Below are positions 1 to 14,300 of a DNA stretch of 64,000 nt, piece after piece. Each line of letters begins with the position of its first letter. The stretch's first letter is position 1. The notes below the pieces were generated by a model. It was given only the letters and a program-made list of their open reading frames with translations. It was not told the DNA's origin and did not search any database. The stretch is from the NCBI GenBank assembly GCA_037976565.1, contig CP137669.1, forward strand, positions 34,155,613-34,219,612. Direction: 5' to 3'. The translations under genes and the position numbers were made by a program. Source of the stretch: Mesocentrotus franciscanus (Eukaryota > Echinodermata > Echinoidea > Camarodonta > Strongylocentrotidae).

Positions 1-210
1 TAATTGTCAACGCTATATGAAGAACAAGGGAATTCCGTGGGAGAAAATCGTTTGTCATGGGTAAAACATAGATTTGCTTAGATATTGAAATGTACAAAAG
101 TAGGTCTGTATTTCACTATACCCTGACAGGCGTCCAACTCATGAACGTTTAATACATAACACCTCAAATTACAAAAGATATAGATTTTGTCCCCTGAGCA
201 GCATTTCATT

Positions 211-1005
211 ATGCTAGGAGTCCACTGGGCCAGCGCCAGTTGGTGCCAGTTCGCGCCAAAGATTATGTGATTGGCGCGTAGTGGCTCGCTGTGGCGCCGA
301 ATTAATGTCCGCTCGGCATGTTATTGTGTCGCCAAGTGGAATAAACTGGGTGCCATATGGCGTGCGCCAAATGCCACCCGGCTTTCTCCAAAATGTTGCG
401 CCAGTTTGCGCCAGTTCGCGCCATTACACGGCCATTTGATTCCAAAATTCACCCTGTTGGCGCCATTCGCGCCAATAGACGGCTACTTTGCGCCACTTGG
501 TGATTAGTTTGTGCCAAAGGTCGCCAAATTGGTTTGAACTTGCCGCCGCTTGGCGCTACTTGCCGACTATATAAATACCGGCCATCGGCTACATGGTTCA
601 GACCCTCCTCAGCTGCTGTATGAATCTCATTGGCGCAACTTGGCGCGCGCCATTACATTCCAGTGGATTCCAGTGGGTTCCAGTGGATTCCAGTGGATTC
701 CAGTGGATTCCAATAGGCGGATTGTTTGCGCCAAAGGGCGATATGTTCGCGCCATTTGGTGCCACTTGGCGGACACTTGGCGCTGATTGCTCGATGCAAG
801 TGGCGCGACGAAAGTTTCAAACATTTTGAAATTTTCTTGCCGCCACATTTAAATTTGGTGCCGTTACGGGCCACCACGAGCCAGTTGGGAGGCAGTTTGA
901 GCCACTACACGCCACTAGGCACCTTATTGGCGACACTAGGCGCCACAGTAAATTGCATTGGCGCAAACTGGCACCAACTGGCGCCGGCCCAGTGGACTCC
1001 TAGCA
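211..1005. mobile_element. Non-autonomous TIR DNA transposon packed with GCGCCA motifs
   Basis: The left end (ATGCTAGGAGTCCACTGGGC...) and the reverse complement of the right end match over roughly 47 bp with only a few differences, giving long terminal inverted repeats. The interior has no transposase frame. It contains more than 20 copies of GCGCCA or its complement TGGCGC in both orientations, and a 10-bp tandem repeat (TTCCAGTGGA) at about 656-712. A target-site duplication is not clear. It is best described as a non-autonomous DNA transposon of unknown superfamily. Confidence 0.7.
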
Positions 1006-1304
1006 TTGAAACCGCCATAACTACAAGTTAGCCGATAACCCGTCGAAACACGTCTATTTAATTTGACACGCGTTTCAATGGGATGTCGGTGAACTTGTAC
1101 TTGTAATGGACCCGGTGCCCTGGATTCGAGCTGATTGTCTTCGCGTGTGAATTTACGCCTGTTTACGTTTTTTTCCTTCTTTGCTTTTATCTGTTATGAA
1201 TGATAAATTCCTAATTGCCTATGTTGTATAAAGGGCAAGGACGTTCTAACGATCAATTTAAAATGATAACGGTATAGTTGGAGATTTTAGGCTTCTGATA
1301 TGAG

Positions 1305-1500
1305 GCGAGAATGATTGCTCAGTGGTTGAGCAGTGGTCTCGTAACTAGGAGGACCCGGGTTCGAAACCAAGAGGATTCGCTAGTGTCAATTGGTGAGGCA
1401 TTAATCCTCATTACCAAGTCTCTTGGAGAGGACTTAAAGCCGTCGGTCCCTGGTTGCTTACTTTCAAACATACATAATTATAATTATGCATACTAAGCAG
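1305..1500 (+). mobile_element. tRNA-derived SINE
   Basis: An A-box-like segment (GTGGTTGAGCAGTGG) is followed by a good B box (GGTTCGAAACC), as in a tRNA-derived RNA polymerase III promoter. A non-tRNA body with SINE-type wording follows (lost cloverleaf, spacer with ATTACCAAGTC), ending in AT-rich sequence. The open frame across it is not a gene. Confidence 0.55.
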
Positions 1501-1996
1501 TCAGCTAAAATAACATATTAATCCATTATTTACCATCATTTTATAACAAATCTAATTTTACAGTCCGATATTTGATTTCTAAACAATCCATCATAGATCC
1601 GAAATGAAATTATGTGTCGTTCTTATTTTGATAGTACAAAATAATATAGGGTTTCTGTCTATGCTATACCCAGAATTAGTAATGAGGTAATGTTTGTGGA
1701 ATGGATTAACAGTTCCCACAACAGTTCAAATCAATCTAATTTTGTTATTCATATCAGCTCACATTCTGTTAATCTTCTAATGGCAGGTAATACAAATACG
1801 ACAAAAGCTATAAGTGGCCAGCGTATTTGTTGTATGATATCGAATACGATTGATAAATTAGATAACAACATCAGCGTCGAGTGCATTACTACCAATGCTA
1901 TATGGTAAAGTTTAAAGTGTACAAAAGTCACACCTAATTGTTATTTCACTCATATTCCGGCGGCTAAGTCATAGGTTATCAAAAAAGAGAGAAAAT

Positions 1997-4900
1997 ATGG
2001 CGAGGATACTGACCACTTTCGCTATTTTGGCAGTCTTGGCGCATCTTCAACTCAGCAAATTCAGTGTGTACGCTGGTGAGACCATCAAAACTAATATATT
2101 TACGAGTTTGATTAGGTGGGCCTGTTCGCACTTTGAAAAGAATTTCATGAGCAACCTTTCAAATGTCTGTGAGAGGCTAATGGGACATAATGGGTTTTTC
2201 AATAGTGGCTAATTGGTTTGATAGGGAATTTACGTATGTTTGATAGTTATTTATTAGTACAACCTGACTCTGTTTGTTTTTGTTTTGTTTAGTTTTGCCT
2301 TTTTTTTGGGGGTGGGTATTAATAGTTACAACAAATTACAAAATACGTGACCTAAAATAGTGGTACGATTTAAAGTTGAGCAAAGCATATGTACGACTCG
2401 TTTTGCATTCAATCAGTTTTTAAAAAAATTCCCACAAATCTTGAATTATTTTGATTTATTTGTCATTTATGTCATTGTCCAAAACCATTAATCTGACAAT
2501 TCTGTTGATTTGGTTGAGATGTTGATACACCATCTCTTTGGTTAGGATTTCAACATATTTAATCTTATACATGTATGAATGTGGAAGTTTTGTGGTATAG
2601 TGGATAAATCACAAGACCGTAGATCACAAGGTAAGGGGTTTGCTTCCTGCCATGGCACCAACGTCCTTTCGTAAGACATTAATCTACATCAGTTCTGTCA
2701 CCCTTAACCCAGGTGAAGCAAGTGGTAACCCGATAGGATTTTAATCTTTGAATGCAACTAGCGCTAGTGTTGCCTGAGCTTAAGCCCGTGTGATAATATC
2801 CAAAGTCATTTGGAAGCTCTTAGTCCCTTTTTCGTCATGCACTCTTAATCAATCATCCTTTCTATCTATCAGATAATAAATACATGCAGGCATATACCAA
2901 ACTCGTCTCTGATTTGGAGATCATGGTCGATTGGAATGACACTCTAGAGCAACTCCCTGGCTTTGAATGCTACAAGGAACGTCCACTAGATCTCCCGGTA
3001 TGTTTGCTGTTCATTGTTTATTGTCTCTGTTTTTGTTTCAGTTTGTTTTACACGATCGCAGCTACTTTTTGACTTATTATGTAATCCGAACATGATTTCT
3101 ATGGGATATACAACAAGGTATATTGAAACTTTCCATGGGTTAATTTTTCGAAAGTAGTTGCGATTATGTTCTTTTTTAATTTTTGTAATGTTTGTTTCCA
3201 GAACTTGTTTGAAATTTCTCTTCCTTCTGAATGATTTTTCTTAGTTTTGTATTAAAATCAGTTTCCGTATATAGAACAGGGCAATTTTTCTTCTTCTGTA
3301 TTTCAGTTTGAAAGCATCTTGCTTATAGGCCCTATATTTATTGTAGGCCTATACAGGGCTCTTTGGAAAGCAGTTTTGTAACTGACAATGCTTTCCTGTA
3401 TATAAATGGAATTACAAATAAATATATATACAGGTAAACAAATGAATAAATAAGTAAATAAGTAAATGAAATAAATTCATAAAACCTATGTCCAATTTTC
3501 ATAAAAGCATACTTTAAGCATCTTTAATCCAGGTTCAAGTGGGTGGAATTAGTCACTTATTTATGAAACGCTAAGTGTCAACCTTCACAGGGGCGCACTG
3601 GCATCTTGGATCGGTGACGCTCCCATCCAGGATGCCAGTGCGCCCCTATACGTGGACCCAATAATACACTAAATAATCTTGATGCGATCTGATTTCGGTA
3701 GAAATTGCATTTTCATGAGATATGAACATTTAAACATAATTGTAAATAAATATTCCTGATTGTGAGGTATTGCAGTCCTTCAAATCAACTTTCAGTATAA
3801 GAAATAAAACCATGAAACCATTTTTCAATATGAGACAACAAATCATCGAACCATCGAACCATTGGTACCTGGCAGGAATTAATTCTTTGAAATGTTAGAG
3901 CGCCGTAATGGCAGCACAGCTAAAGCCGGGGTAATAATCTCCAAGTTTGGAAGCGCTTAGTGATTGTATAATAAGCGCTATAAAAAACTGAGTATTATTA
4001 TTATTATTATTATCTTTCAGTACGAGAAAGGCCAAATCGGCTTCAGATCGGGGAGTGTCTTGCGACTGGTCTGACCTCAATGCGACCGGAAGGTCCACAA
4101 ATCCTCTACAAATACGATTTCATTATTCAAATGACTGTCAATTAAGGGAACCTCAATCACTGTGATTTTGCATGTGGGATTATGATGCATGTAATAACAA
4201 AGTTTGTTGATCGTTGCTCGGTGCCGTGTCATCATTTATACTACGAGTTAAACAAAGTTCTCACTTCAAGTATAGCTCTTTGAGATACGTGTATTTGGAC
4301 AAGAGGCGTCTGTGTTTGATAATACTTCAGAGGTAAAAAAAACCTTTGATTAGATAATCCTTAGATCAAGGTTCAAGCTGTAATTAGAGATAAGATAATA
4401 CTGATCAACTATTAAAGAAGAAAACAAATCTGTCTCGTAGCTAAAATAAGCATTTCCTTATAGGTTTGGACTTGGTCATTACAATCTAACAATAAATTAC
4501 TGATTATCTACTATTCTAATCATAATCCATTTTGTTCACTGGAAAAATTATACGTTTTCGGGAATAAGCTTTTATCAATGAACTAGGTCTAGGCATCAAT
4601 ATAAACAAGTCAACGCAAGGCGTAGCATTCCCTCGCAGGGTACAAATGGCCTATATACGTCAGAACAAGTTACCTCCATTAGACTATACTATTATATTAC
4701 TAGGCAAGGAAGTTAACCACATTTTCACATATATAATAAGGTGTTTTTGCATATTTAATGAGCTATGACCTTTCACCTTTGACCTACATACTCGGAAATC
4801 GAACTTAGGCTGTATTTTGATACCATGTACCTTCATATTAATTTTCATTAAAATTCATCAAACATTACTAAAGTTATCGAATGGAAATCAGATTCGCATA

Positions 4901-7900
4901 TTTAATAAGCTATGACCTTTGACCTACATACTCCGAAATCGAATTTAAGCTGTGTTTTGATTCCATGTATCTTCATATCAAATTTCATTAAACTCCGTCA
5001 AACTTTACTAAAGTCATCGATCGGAAACCAGATTCGCATATTTAATGAGCTATGACCTTTGACCAACATACTCGGAAATTGAACTTAGGCTGTGTTTTGA
5101 TACCATGTACCTTCATATCAAATTTGATTAAAATCCGTCAAACATTATTGAAGTTATCGAACGGAAACAAGATTCGCATATTTAATGAGTTATGACCTTT
5201 GACCTACGTACTCCGAAATCGAACTAAGGCTGTGTTTTGATACCATGTACATTCATATCAAATTTCATGAAAACCCGTCAAACATTACTAAAGTTATCGA
5301 TCGGAAACCAGATGTGTATTTTTCGCATAATTAATGAGCTATGACCTTTGACCTACATACTCCGAAATCGAACTTTATTTTGATACCATGTACCTTCGTA
5401 TCAAACTTCATTAAAAATAGTCAAACATTACTGAAGTTATCGATCGGAAACCAAATTTGTTACGAACGAACGGACGGACGGACGGACGAAAGGACGGACA
5501 GCAGCGTTTCTATATCCCCTCCGACTTTGTCGGCGAGGGATAGCAAACGTCTTTATCAAAAGCAAGATGAACCCGGTAAAGACACTATTTCACATAGCTA
5601 TGTATGACTACATTAATTCCTGCAAAGAGGCAATTTCTTGATCTTAAAAAAAACTTCTTCATTGGTTGTCTTGACATTTATTCCAACCTCCTTCTTCTCC
5701 TACCTCTCTCCCCCTCTCCCTCTCACTATCTCTCAACCTTTCTACCCTTGCCATCTCTTGATTGCTATCTCTATGAGTTTAGCCTCTTGAAAAGAACTCA
5801 CATTTCCTTGCGATGACCTCCCTCCTTCTGATGAGATACCAACATCAGGTAATAAGAATTCTCACTCTCATTCTTTTGGCACATCTAAACCACATACAAA
5901 ATGTTTGCCTGTAGAAAGTCTTCCGCTGGGAGAAGGAATGTGTTAATGCCCTTCACTCTTTGGGTAAACATTGTCCTACATTAGGTTCATTGTGTATCCA
6001 ACCCTCTTAGGGCATTTGTTTGACCAAACTTAAGTAATATATATTGTCCAAAATATAGAAATAATTACTTCAAAGTGGGCAAAATAAGTTGGTTAACAAA
6101 AAACAAAAAAAAAATACTCAAAGTTGGGTGGATACAAAATTACCCTCATGGCACATGTTCTATTTTGACTCTCAGCACACGCGATTCTGTCAAAAACTCC
6201 CCTTCGAAAAGAATCAATTATTTTCAGAGATTGTGATTGTTACAGTATATTTTTGTACGCCTCATTGAGATTCTTATGTCACTTTGATTAATTTGATGCC
6301 TGTTGTAAGGAAGCCGCATTTTGATGAATGTTTCAAAGCACAAATTTTAAAGGAGCGTTTAAACTGAGCCCAGGATGACATCGGGTTAGGTTTAGCGTTA
6401 AGGTTAAGTTATCGTTAAGATTTATCGATAGAAAAAATAGAACAAATGAATCATGTATTTACATCATTCATATTTTCTTTTTCTAAAGGCTTGTTCAGAA
6501 ATGACTCGGCAAAACCGCGTTTTTGTTGTTTTTTTTTCTTCACATTTCTGCACCTTATTAGTTACACAGAGCTAAGATAATGACAATGAAAATGACAATT
6601 TATTCTCATGTCACCCACATTGGGCGAAGGCGCGTATTTTTGTTGCGCACAGTTGCCATTCATTTACACGTAAAAATCGCGACGGTTTACCGCGTCGTGT
6701 CTGAACGAGCCCTTGGAGTTCCCCCTAAATTTACTTTTTCAATGTCATTTTATAGCTCATAGAATTCGTCCTGCCGACATTAAAGCCATTGGTGCCATGG
6801 GCGACTCCTTAACGGTAAGTAGAAGCACATCTGTCCAAAGTTTTATTCTTTTGAAGGTAGGTGGTTTTAATTAAAAAGTCATAACGTGATTAATTTTACG
6901 TACATTGACAAAACATATCTCTTACACGAACGGACATAATATGCATCAGACTGAGCAATAACCTAACCCTTGTCTTATAATAAAGGCTTATAACGAAAGT
7001 GTCTGACCATTATAACATAGAGAGTTGTCGTAGGCGAGTCGTAGTCGAGTGGTTTAAACACCTGACAGGAAATGCGACGGTCGTGGGTTCGAGCCCCAGC
7101 ACGGCACTATCTACATTTGCCACTCTCCATCCAGGTGTTAAATGGAAACCCGGTAGGATGAGATCGTTAATGTTGTTGAATTTGTATGCGCATGTATAAT
7201 GGCTTCAGGTCGGAATACTCCTTAGTGAGCGGAGAGTGTGCTCTATCATGTACGGATTAAGCAATACTGAATCTAATGACCGTGATAATAATACTATATA
7301 AATGTGACTTTTGTCGTTATACAGGCTTAATATATCACTTTAAAGTTTGCTTATGACTTACACAATTGTAAATATTCATCATGTTTATTATCAAGTGCCG
7401 CATAATATACAGCACGCACATGGTTAAAATGCAGGGTATACATTAACAAAACAAAAACAGGGTATAGACTTCATCGTAAGATTTTCATAAAACTTTCGTT
7501 GCCTATTTGACTTAAACGTGTAGACACTGCAACATTATTTCACCTCATATTGATCATTCTTACATAAAATTTCTTTTCAAGAAACTGGCAGTGATTGAAT
7601 AGCATGTTGAAAACCTGTGTGTGGGCAGTTTTTATATCATATAATAAAAAAACATATAATACAAAAAAAAAAAGTAATCGATCGAATGGCACAAATTGGG
7701 TTAATGGAACACGCTTAACAAAAAACTATTCATATACACTTTTCAAAAACGGACTTTGAAAAGACATGTAGAAATTATGCCCATCAAATTTCATCACAAT
7801 TTTCTTCAACAAAGAACGACGGAAGAAGTATCAAAGCAAATCAAGTGATGGCTGACAGGTCTGGTATTCTAAACATTCACCGGCAACGACCCACTTAAAT

Positions 7901-8292
7901 GTTTTTTTTCTCTCGTAATTTTGTAATAGGCAGCAAACGGAGCTGGAGCATGCTTTCTTCCAGAACTTCTCTATATGTATAGAGGCCTAACATTCAGGTA
8001 TACTTGTAATTTTATCTTTTGAAAACAAGAAAAAAAAAAAAATTTTGCATGCTTTGTTCCTTAGTTTGCGCTCATATTGTCAGATTTCGGCTTTTTGTTC
8101 AGAATTGCCATAAACTCTGATGAGTTCAAGACGAAAGCTTTAGTATGTCTTTATTCGTGGCTATTCTTAGATATAAAATTGGTCGTTGATAATACCTTGA
8201 AGGTGAAATTTAATGGTAGCAATTTGCTGTTCTCGGTCTTTTCCGTCAGGGTAAAAATCGATTAAGTGGAAATATATGTAAATATTCTGTAC

Positions 8293-8340
<48 letters not shown>

Positions 8341-11300
8341 CAAAAGTGATAGTTTAAAGTGCTCCGAGTGGGCTGACAATTTATGGCATGTGAAAATTCA
8401 AAAGAACTGCATTTCTTCACATGTATTCATTTCACATAAATCTAGTATTGAAGTTTGCGCAGAAATTCTCTCTTAGTTCATTTTAAAAAAAAATTGTTTA
8501 AATTAAGAGTTAAGTTTAAAGTTCTTCTTTTACTCGAAATACAATGATACTCCTTATCGTATTCAGTAGTCACTGTAAAATATTTCTATTGGTGAATTTA
8601 CGACCACGTATTGCCCTTGTAGTAATTGCGATACACAACCTCGCCGGACAAAAATCAATTCCTGTGATACTTCCCCAAACTTCAGACTACGTGAAGTACA
8701 ATTTTTAATTTGTTTTTAATATTTTCAGCCATGGGGGAGATGAAAGTTTTGAAACTAACCCAACTCTTGCTAGTAAGTATAGTCCAGTTTATTTTGACAG
8801 ACGATTTGCTTTTTTGTGAAATTGGTCAGATGAAGGAGATGACAATCTGGTCGCTGATCAAAATATTTTGATTTGTGGATGGAATACACTTTGATCGTCA
8901 GGGTCATCAAGAAATACAACTAAATGAAAACGCCAATCCTTTAAAATCAAATTGTATTCTAGAAAGTTTTACAATTTTGTTGGTTAATAACTACACAAAA
9001 ACGAAACATTATATCCTAGAAAGATTTCTCAGTAATCAAATATGCAATTTGACCTTCCCCCAGGGTGGACATCTTGTATGAATGACAGATGCAGGTGTTT
9101 ACTTTCTTGTTTTCATTTTGTTGATTTTCTATCGCTCCATATTTCATTTGAGATTGATGGAGTTTACCAACATCTCCGGATAAAGTACAAACACTAAATA
9201 GAATCTTTCTATTACCTATTGTTCATGATATATAATGTAAATGAATGTAAAATAATATTTCAAATAATTTTATCATTTTATTTGACTGGTTATTGATCAT
9301 TTTCACTATAAAATATCTATTTATGATAATACCCATTTCATATATTTTGCATATCCGTATATAATCTTAGATATTTTGCGGAAGTACAACCCTGACCTTA
9401 AAGGTTACGGCGTGAATACAGGAATGTGGGACTCTAAGGATGCGAGCTTGAATGTTGGTCATCCCGGAGATATAGCTGCGTAAGTTATATATGGACATCA
9501 TAATTATCTGTACATCCAATCTCATACTTTCTCAAGGTCCTGTAATCATTAAAAAAAATATAGTCCTTGAGCTGCTCTCGCTTGCATTTTGACACAGAAT
9601 ACACACAATACATCATTAAGCTTCTGAAAGACACACATTTCATCAAAGGTTTTGAATTTTAAGACATCATTCAATATTTCCTCATTTTGTTTTATTCTTG
9701 CGAGCAAAAACTCATTGCAAGGAGCAATACGTAACCTCTTTATAATTCCATTTCCTATAGCAGGTGAAATTTAGTTTATGAATTTTTAATTCTAATTATT
9801 ACTACCACTATGACTAAACAATGGCTATATCAAATATTGGAATATAACACTAGGCCTTCACATGTAGAAGTAAAGGGAAAAGAGGTCAATTCATTACTAT
9901 CCAAGCGCAACCCTCCTTAAATTCTAACCATTTCTTTAAAAAAAGAAGAAGGCAGAAGCCCTACTAAGATGTTTGTTTTGGAACAATTCTTGCGATTTAC
10001 TACTTTATATTTTCATCTTTCGAACACATTGACTTGCATGGGGGCCATTTGATTAGCCTGAAGATAAAAACCGTCCAGGTTACTGATTAAAAAACAAATT
10101 CTTAAAAACTATATTTCTTACATAGATTACTTCAGGAAATCCGAATAGTTACTTTTCTTTTCTCATTTTTCCAACGAAGCGACATGTCCCACCATGCAAG
10201 CCCGGTGATTGGTGTCGAAGATAAAAGCCGATCCGGAGATCGAATCAAAAAGCTTAAATTATTAAAATTACAATTATTTTTATCATTAAGATTCATTTTC
10301 ATTTTTTCTCATCTTCCCAACACAGCGACATGCCCCACCAAGCCAGATGGTTGGTGTCGAAGATGAAAGCCGATCCGGAGATCGACTACGAGAACGACTG
10401 GAAGATCGTTACCCTGTTCATAGGAGGCAACGATCTCTGTGACTGGTGCGACAACAACGAGTACTACTCCCCAGAAAACTACGTCAAGCATATCCATGAA
10501 GCCCTCATGATCCTTCACGATCAGGTGCGGACATCAATTTCTTAACAGTTTCTATCATTCGTTGATGTAGAAAAAAAAAATGGTGCCGACTTTATCATGT
10601 ATTAGTAAACAGTGTGACTGTAGTCTTTATGAGTTTGCAAATGTATAATGCTTGCTAGAGCGTTGTTTGCAATCCCTGGACATGAATATGGTCAAGGATT
10701 ATGATACTTTCATAGTTTTATAATGCATGTTGATTATTCCATTATACTTTGCTACTTTGTGACTTATTGGAAACACGAGGACTACATACCTTAGATCTGA
10801 CTTCAATTGATATTAATCTTGGATTTTTTTCGCTCTCTCTCTCTCTCTTGGCTTGTTTTCCAAACTGCGTCACTCCTATCATCATTGTATGGTTTCGTGA
10901 AACTTCCAAATGTCGGTTCCTCAAATTTGTTTGCTATTACTCAGGACAACTTTCTATGGAGGGTTGCTTCCCTTTTCGAGAACCGAGTCCCTGTTTATTA
11001 ATAACAAAAGACGTTGATAGATTACGATAAATTAGTCTCGACTTGTAAAATTAATAAACGTAATATCGATTATTTAGGAGCGCTAAAAGCAAAAGAGTAT
11101 CACAGCGCTTACAAAATTACAGAATGTGTAGAAGAAACATAAAATACATAGAATCATAAAAATAGGTAAATCATATTAAGATAATTAGGGAAGTATGGTT
11201 CAAGGGGTCTTTTTTGGAAGAGGCAAGACAGGTTATCTTGTCTCATGGAAAGTGGGATATTGTCCCATGTTTTCGAAGCAGCCACTGTAAAACATTTTTC

Positions 11301-14300
11301 GGTAGATGAGAGTCTGGATTTGGGAATAAATATTAGTTATTGAGCGAAGGTTACGAGCTGGTGTGTATATTTGGAGGGTGCATTGATATATACTCAGATG
11401 CCACACGATTTAGAATTTTGAAGACATACAATTAGATCTTAAACAGAATGTGTTGCTGTAGAGGTAACCAGTCGAACTAGGGTGAGATATGAGACCGAGA
11501 TCCAAGGCCGAAGATTAATCTAACGACTCGATTCTGGATAGTTTCAAGTTCCTATGTCTTTTGCAGACAATATAATAATAATAATAATAATAATTATATG
11601 TTGGATTTATAAGGCGCCAAATCCACTTAAAATTAAATGCTCAAGGCGCACTAATGCAAAACATGAACAGACATAAATATACTTATACAAAAATACAGTA
11701 TAACACAAAAGAAAAAAATCAGATCAACTAAAAGCAAACTGGAAAATAAAAGTTTTAAGGTTGCTTTTGAAATATTCTACTGTAGTAATATCTCTGATCC
11801 CTCGAGGTAAACAATTCCATAGTGATGGCCCGGCCTGAGCGAAGGCTCTCTCCCCCCACTTTGTATTAAGTTTTAGAAGAACAAGCAATCCAGAGTTTCG
11901 AGAACGTATAGATCTGGCAGGTGTGTAGTGATTAATCAAAAATATATTGTACTGTGGAGCAGAGCCATAAACACAATGAAACATAAGCAAGAAGTTTGAA
12001 AACAATACGTTCTCTTCTGGGTAACCAATGGAGTTCCTTGAGTCGTTGTGATACGACTGTGTTTGTTGGAGAGGGTAACAATACGAGCAGGGGCATTCTG
12101 CAAGTTTAGTAATTTAGTATAAACGCTATTACAATAAAAATATAATCTAAATAGAATTAAGGAACGGACAGCATGGTGCTAAGTTTTAACATCAGTAAAT
12201 CTACGAATCCTCCTTACTATCCGGAGATGATAATTACAATAATGTACTAGATTATTTACATTGCTTAATTTCGTCGATCAAAATTTTTCTTGTCATTTCA
12301 GATGCCCCGCACGATAGTCAATGTCATAGGTACAATTCGAGTTTCTGAAGTTGAAGATTTGAGGGCCCCAATATGCGATATATTCCAATGGTAAGTTCAT
12401 ATTACTAAATTGATATCATAAACAGGGGCGTCTCTAATCAACTTTGTACGGGGTGGTAATAAAAAAAAATGCCGACGATATTGTCAATTTTTTTCCGAAT
12501 GCAGTAAACAAAGATATCCTTAGATAAATTATACTTTCAAGAGTTTTGAGAAGAAAAAAAATCAACCAAATGTCATGTTTTTTTTAATTTGCCGACGATA
12601 TGAGAATTGCCAACGGATATTTTGAATTGGATGGGGGTCAGATTGTTCAGATATTAAATATGTCATTTCTAAACTTGGAGTATCCCACCTGAAGTACCTA
12701 TTGTTTTAATGAACAACTTCTCAGTAGTGAGTGGATAGGAGTAATAAAACAAGTTAACACAAGGAAGCACTCTGAAATTACTCATGAAAGGACGCAAATA
12801 CAGCTTTAATCAGCCTGTCAGCAAGGTACAAAATAAAAAAGTCGCATTATGTTAGCATCATTTCGAACAAACTCTTGGAAGAAGTAGGATTGTATCTCCC
12901 CTCACCCACTTTCTCTGTTCATTGTAGGGCGTTTTGTCCATGTGCATTGTTTTTAACCCCTGATGAGCGATCCAACTTTGATAATCTCACCAAAGCGTAT
13001 CAAGTGAGTAAAATATTAAAATCAATTTAGTCATCATTAAAAGTTTAATTCGATAATTCATTTTGTGTTATATTCTACGTGTCCAGTATTCTGTGTTATT
13101 ATTTCTTAATTGTTTTGATAAATTAATTCAGTATTGTTATTTTTTAATTATACATTTTCATTTACCTGTATGATATGTTTGATATTTAATATATTTAAGG
13201 TGTTCCATCCAATGAGAGGAAAAATAAACAAATAAATAAATGAATGAATGAATGAATAAACATTAAAAACAGTATTTGTTTACGGCCTGGGCAGGGATGA
13301 GTAGTATACGAGCCCAAATACGAAGCCACAAATACAAGGATTTGATACATGCCTGTGGGAAATAATAGCATTAAGTATATCATTCGTGACATAATGTAAA
13401 AACAAATGTTCTCATTCTTGTAAACTATTGTACCCCAATGTACCCGAATTGTTCTTCCTGTACGTTTCTTGAACTTGGTATTACTAATGTCCTTTGGCAA
13501 GACATTGATCTACATTTGCCACTCTCCACCCAGGTGTTAAATGGGTACCCGGTAGGATGCGAAAGTTAATGTGGTTTGATTAGCAAGTGGCGCTTGTAAA
13601 ATGGCGACTGGCTGGAATGCTCAGGAGTGGAGAATGTGCATACATTGTGTGCGAGTAAGCATGAATCCGATGACCGGGGTAATAATATATATCTGTAAAG
13701 CGCATTGAGAGGGCCTGCGGTCCTGAAATGCGCTATATAAGGACGAACTATTATTATTATTATATTTAGTTTCGCATTTTACTGAATAATAATCAGACTT
13801 TATGATCCTACTCTTCACAATAGCCTGCTCTTGTACAAGCTTTGCTTATTATTCAGGCTCATCATATTTAACATTATTTTTATATTGAATGTTGCATCTA
13901 CCCTCCCCTCGAAACACTTTGCTATTTACCGTCCATTATCCTTCAATTAAGTTATCTACCCGTTCTTTGTTACTCTACAATTTGTATGAATTTTTGTTAA
14001 ATGTAAATGTGAAACAAATAAATTTAAATCTTAAAAGCGCAATTCTAGGCGCCATAATGAAAAATTTATTTTATTCCCCCCCCCCCCTCTCATTTGTTTC
14101 TTTAGGACGAGCTAGAAGGATCAATAACAAACGGGCAATATGACGATAAGGAAGATTTTACAGTTGTGTTACAGCCTTTCTTACATAACACAGTAGTTCC
14201 ACTCACAGAGGTAAGATCACTGGTGTAGCTATAAGAGGCTATGGGGGAGGGGTAAATGCCCATAAGTGAATAAGATGGAAAAGGGTGTGATAGTCGGATG

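Larger units (their letters stand above)
1..1996. other. Intergenic region upstream of PLB1-like copy 1
   Basis: No coding exon is recognisable here. The stretch holds the TIR element at 211-1005 and a tRNA-derived SINE at about 1305-1500. The last 450 bases are AT-rich and must contain the promoter and 5' UTR of the downstream phospholipase gene, but I see no convincing TATA box. The short open frames at 271-1031 come from the repeat-rich transposon and are not genes. Confidence 0.5.

Noticed and set aside
4021..4130. Candidate PLB1 exon with an acceptor in intron 2
   Set aside because: The open reading does not match the family, and the true exon 3 is at 5783-5848.
6580..6762. 60-aa open frame ahead of PLB1 exon 4
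   Set aside because: It runs through intron sequence and is out of frame with the conserved exon.
7017..7105. Possible genuine tRNA gene (good A and B boxes)
   Set aside because: The sequence continues into the body shared with the other SINEs, and no proper cloverleaf with acceptor stem is apparent; it is a SINE head.
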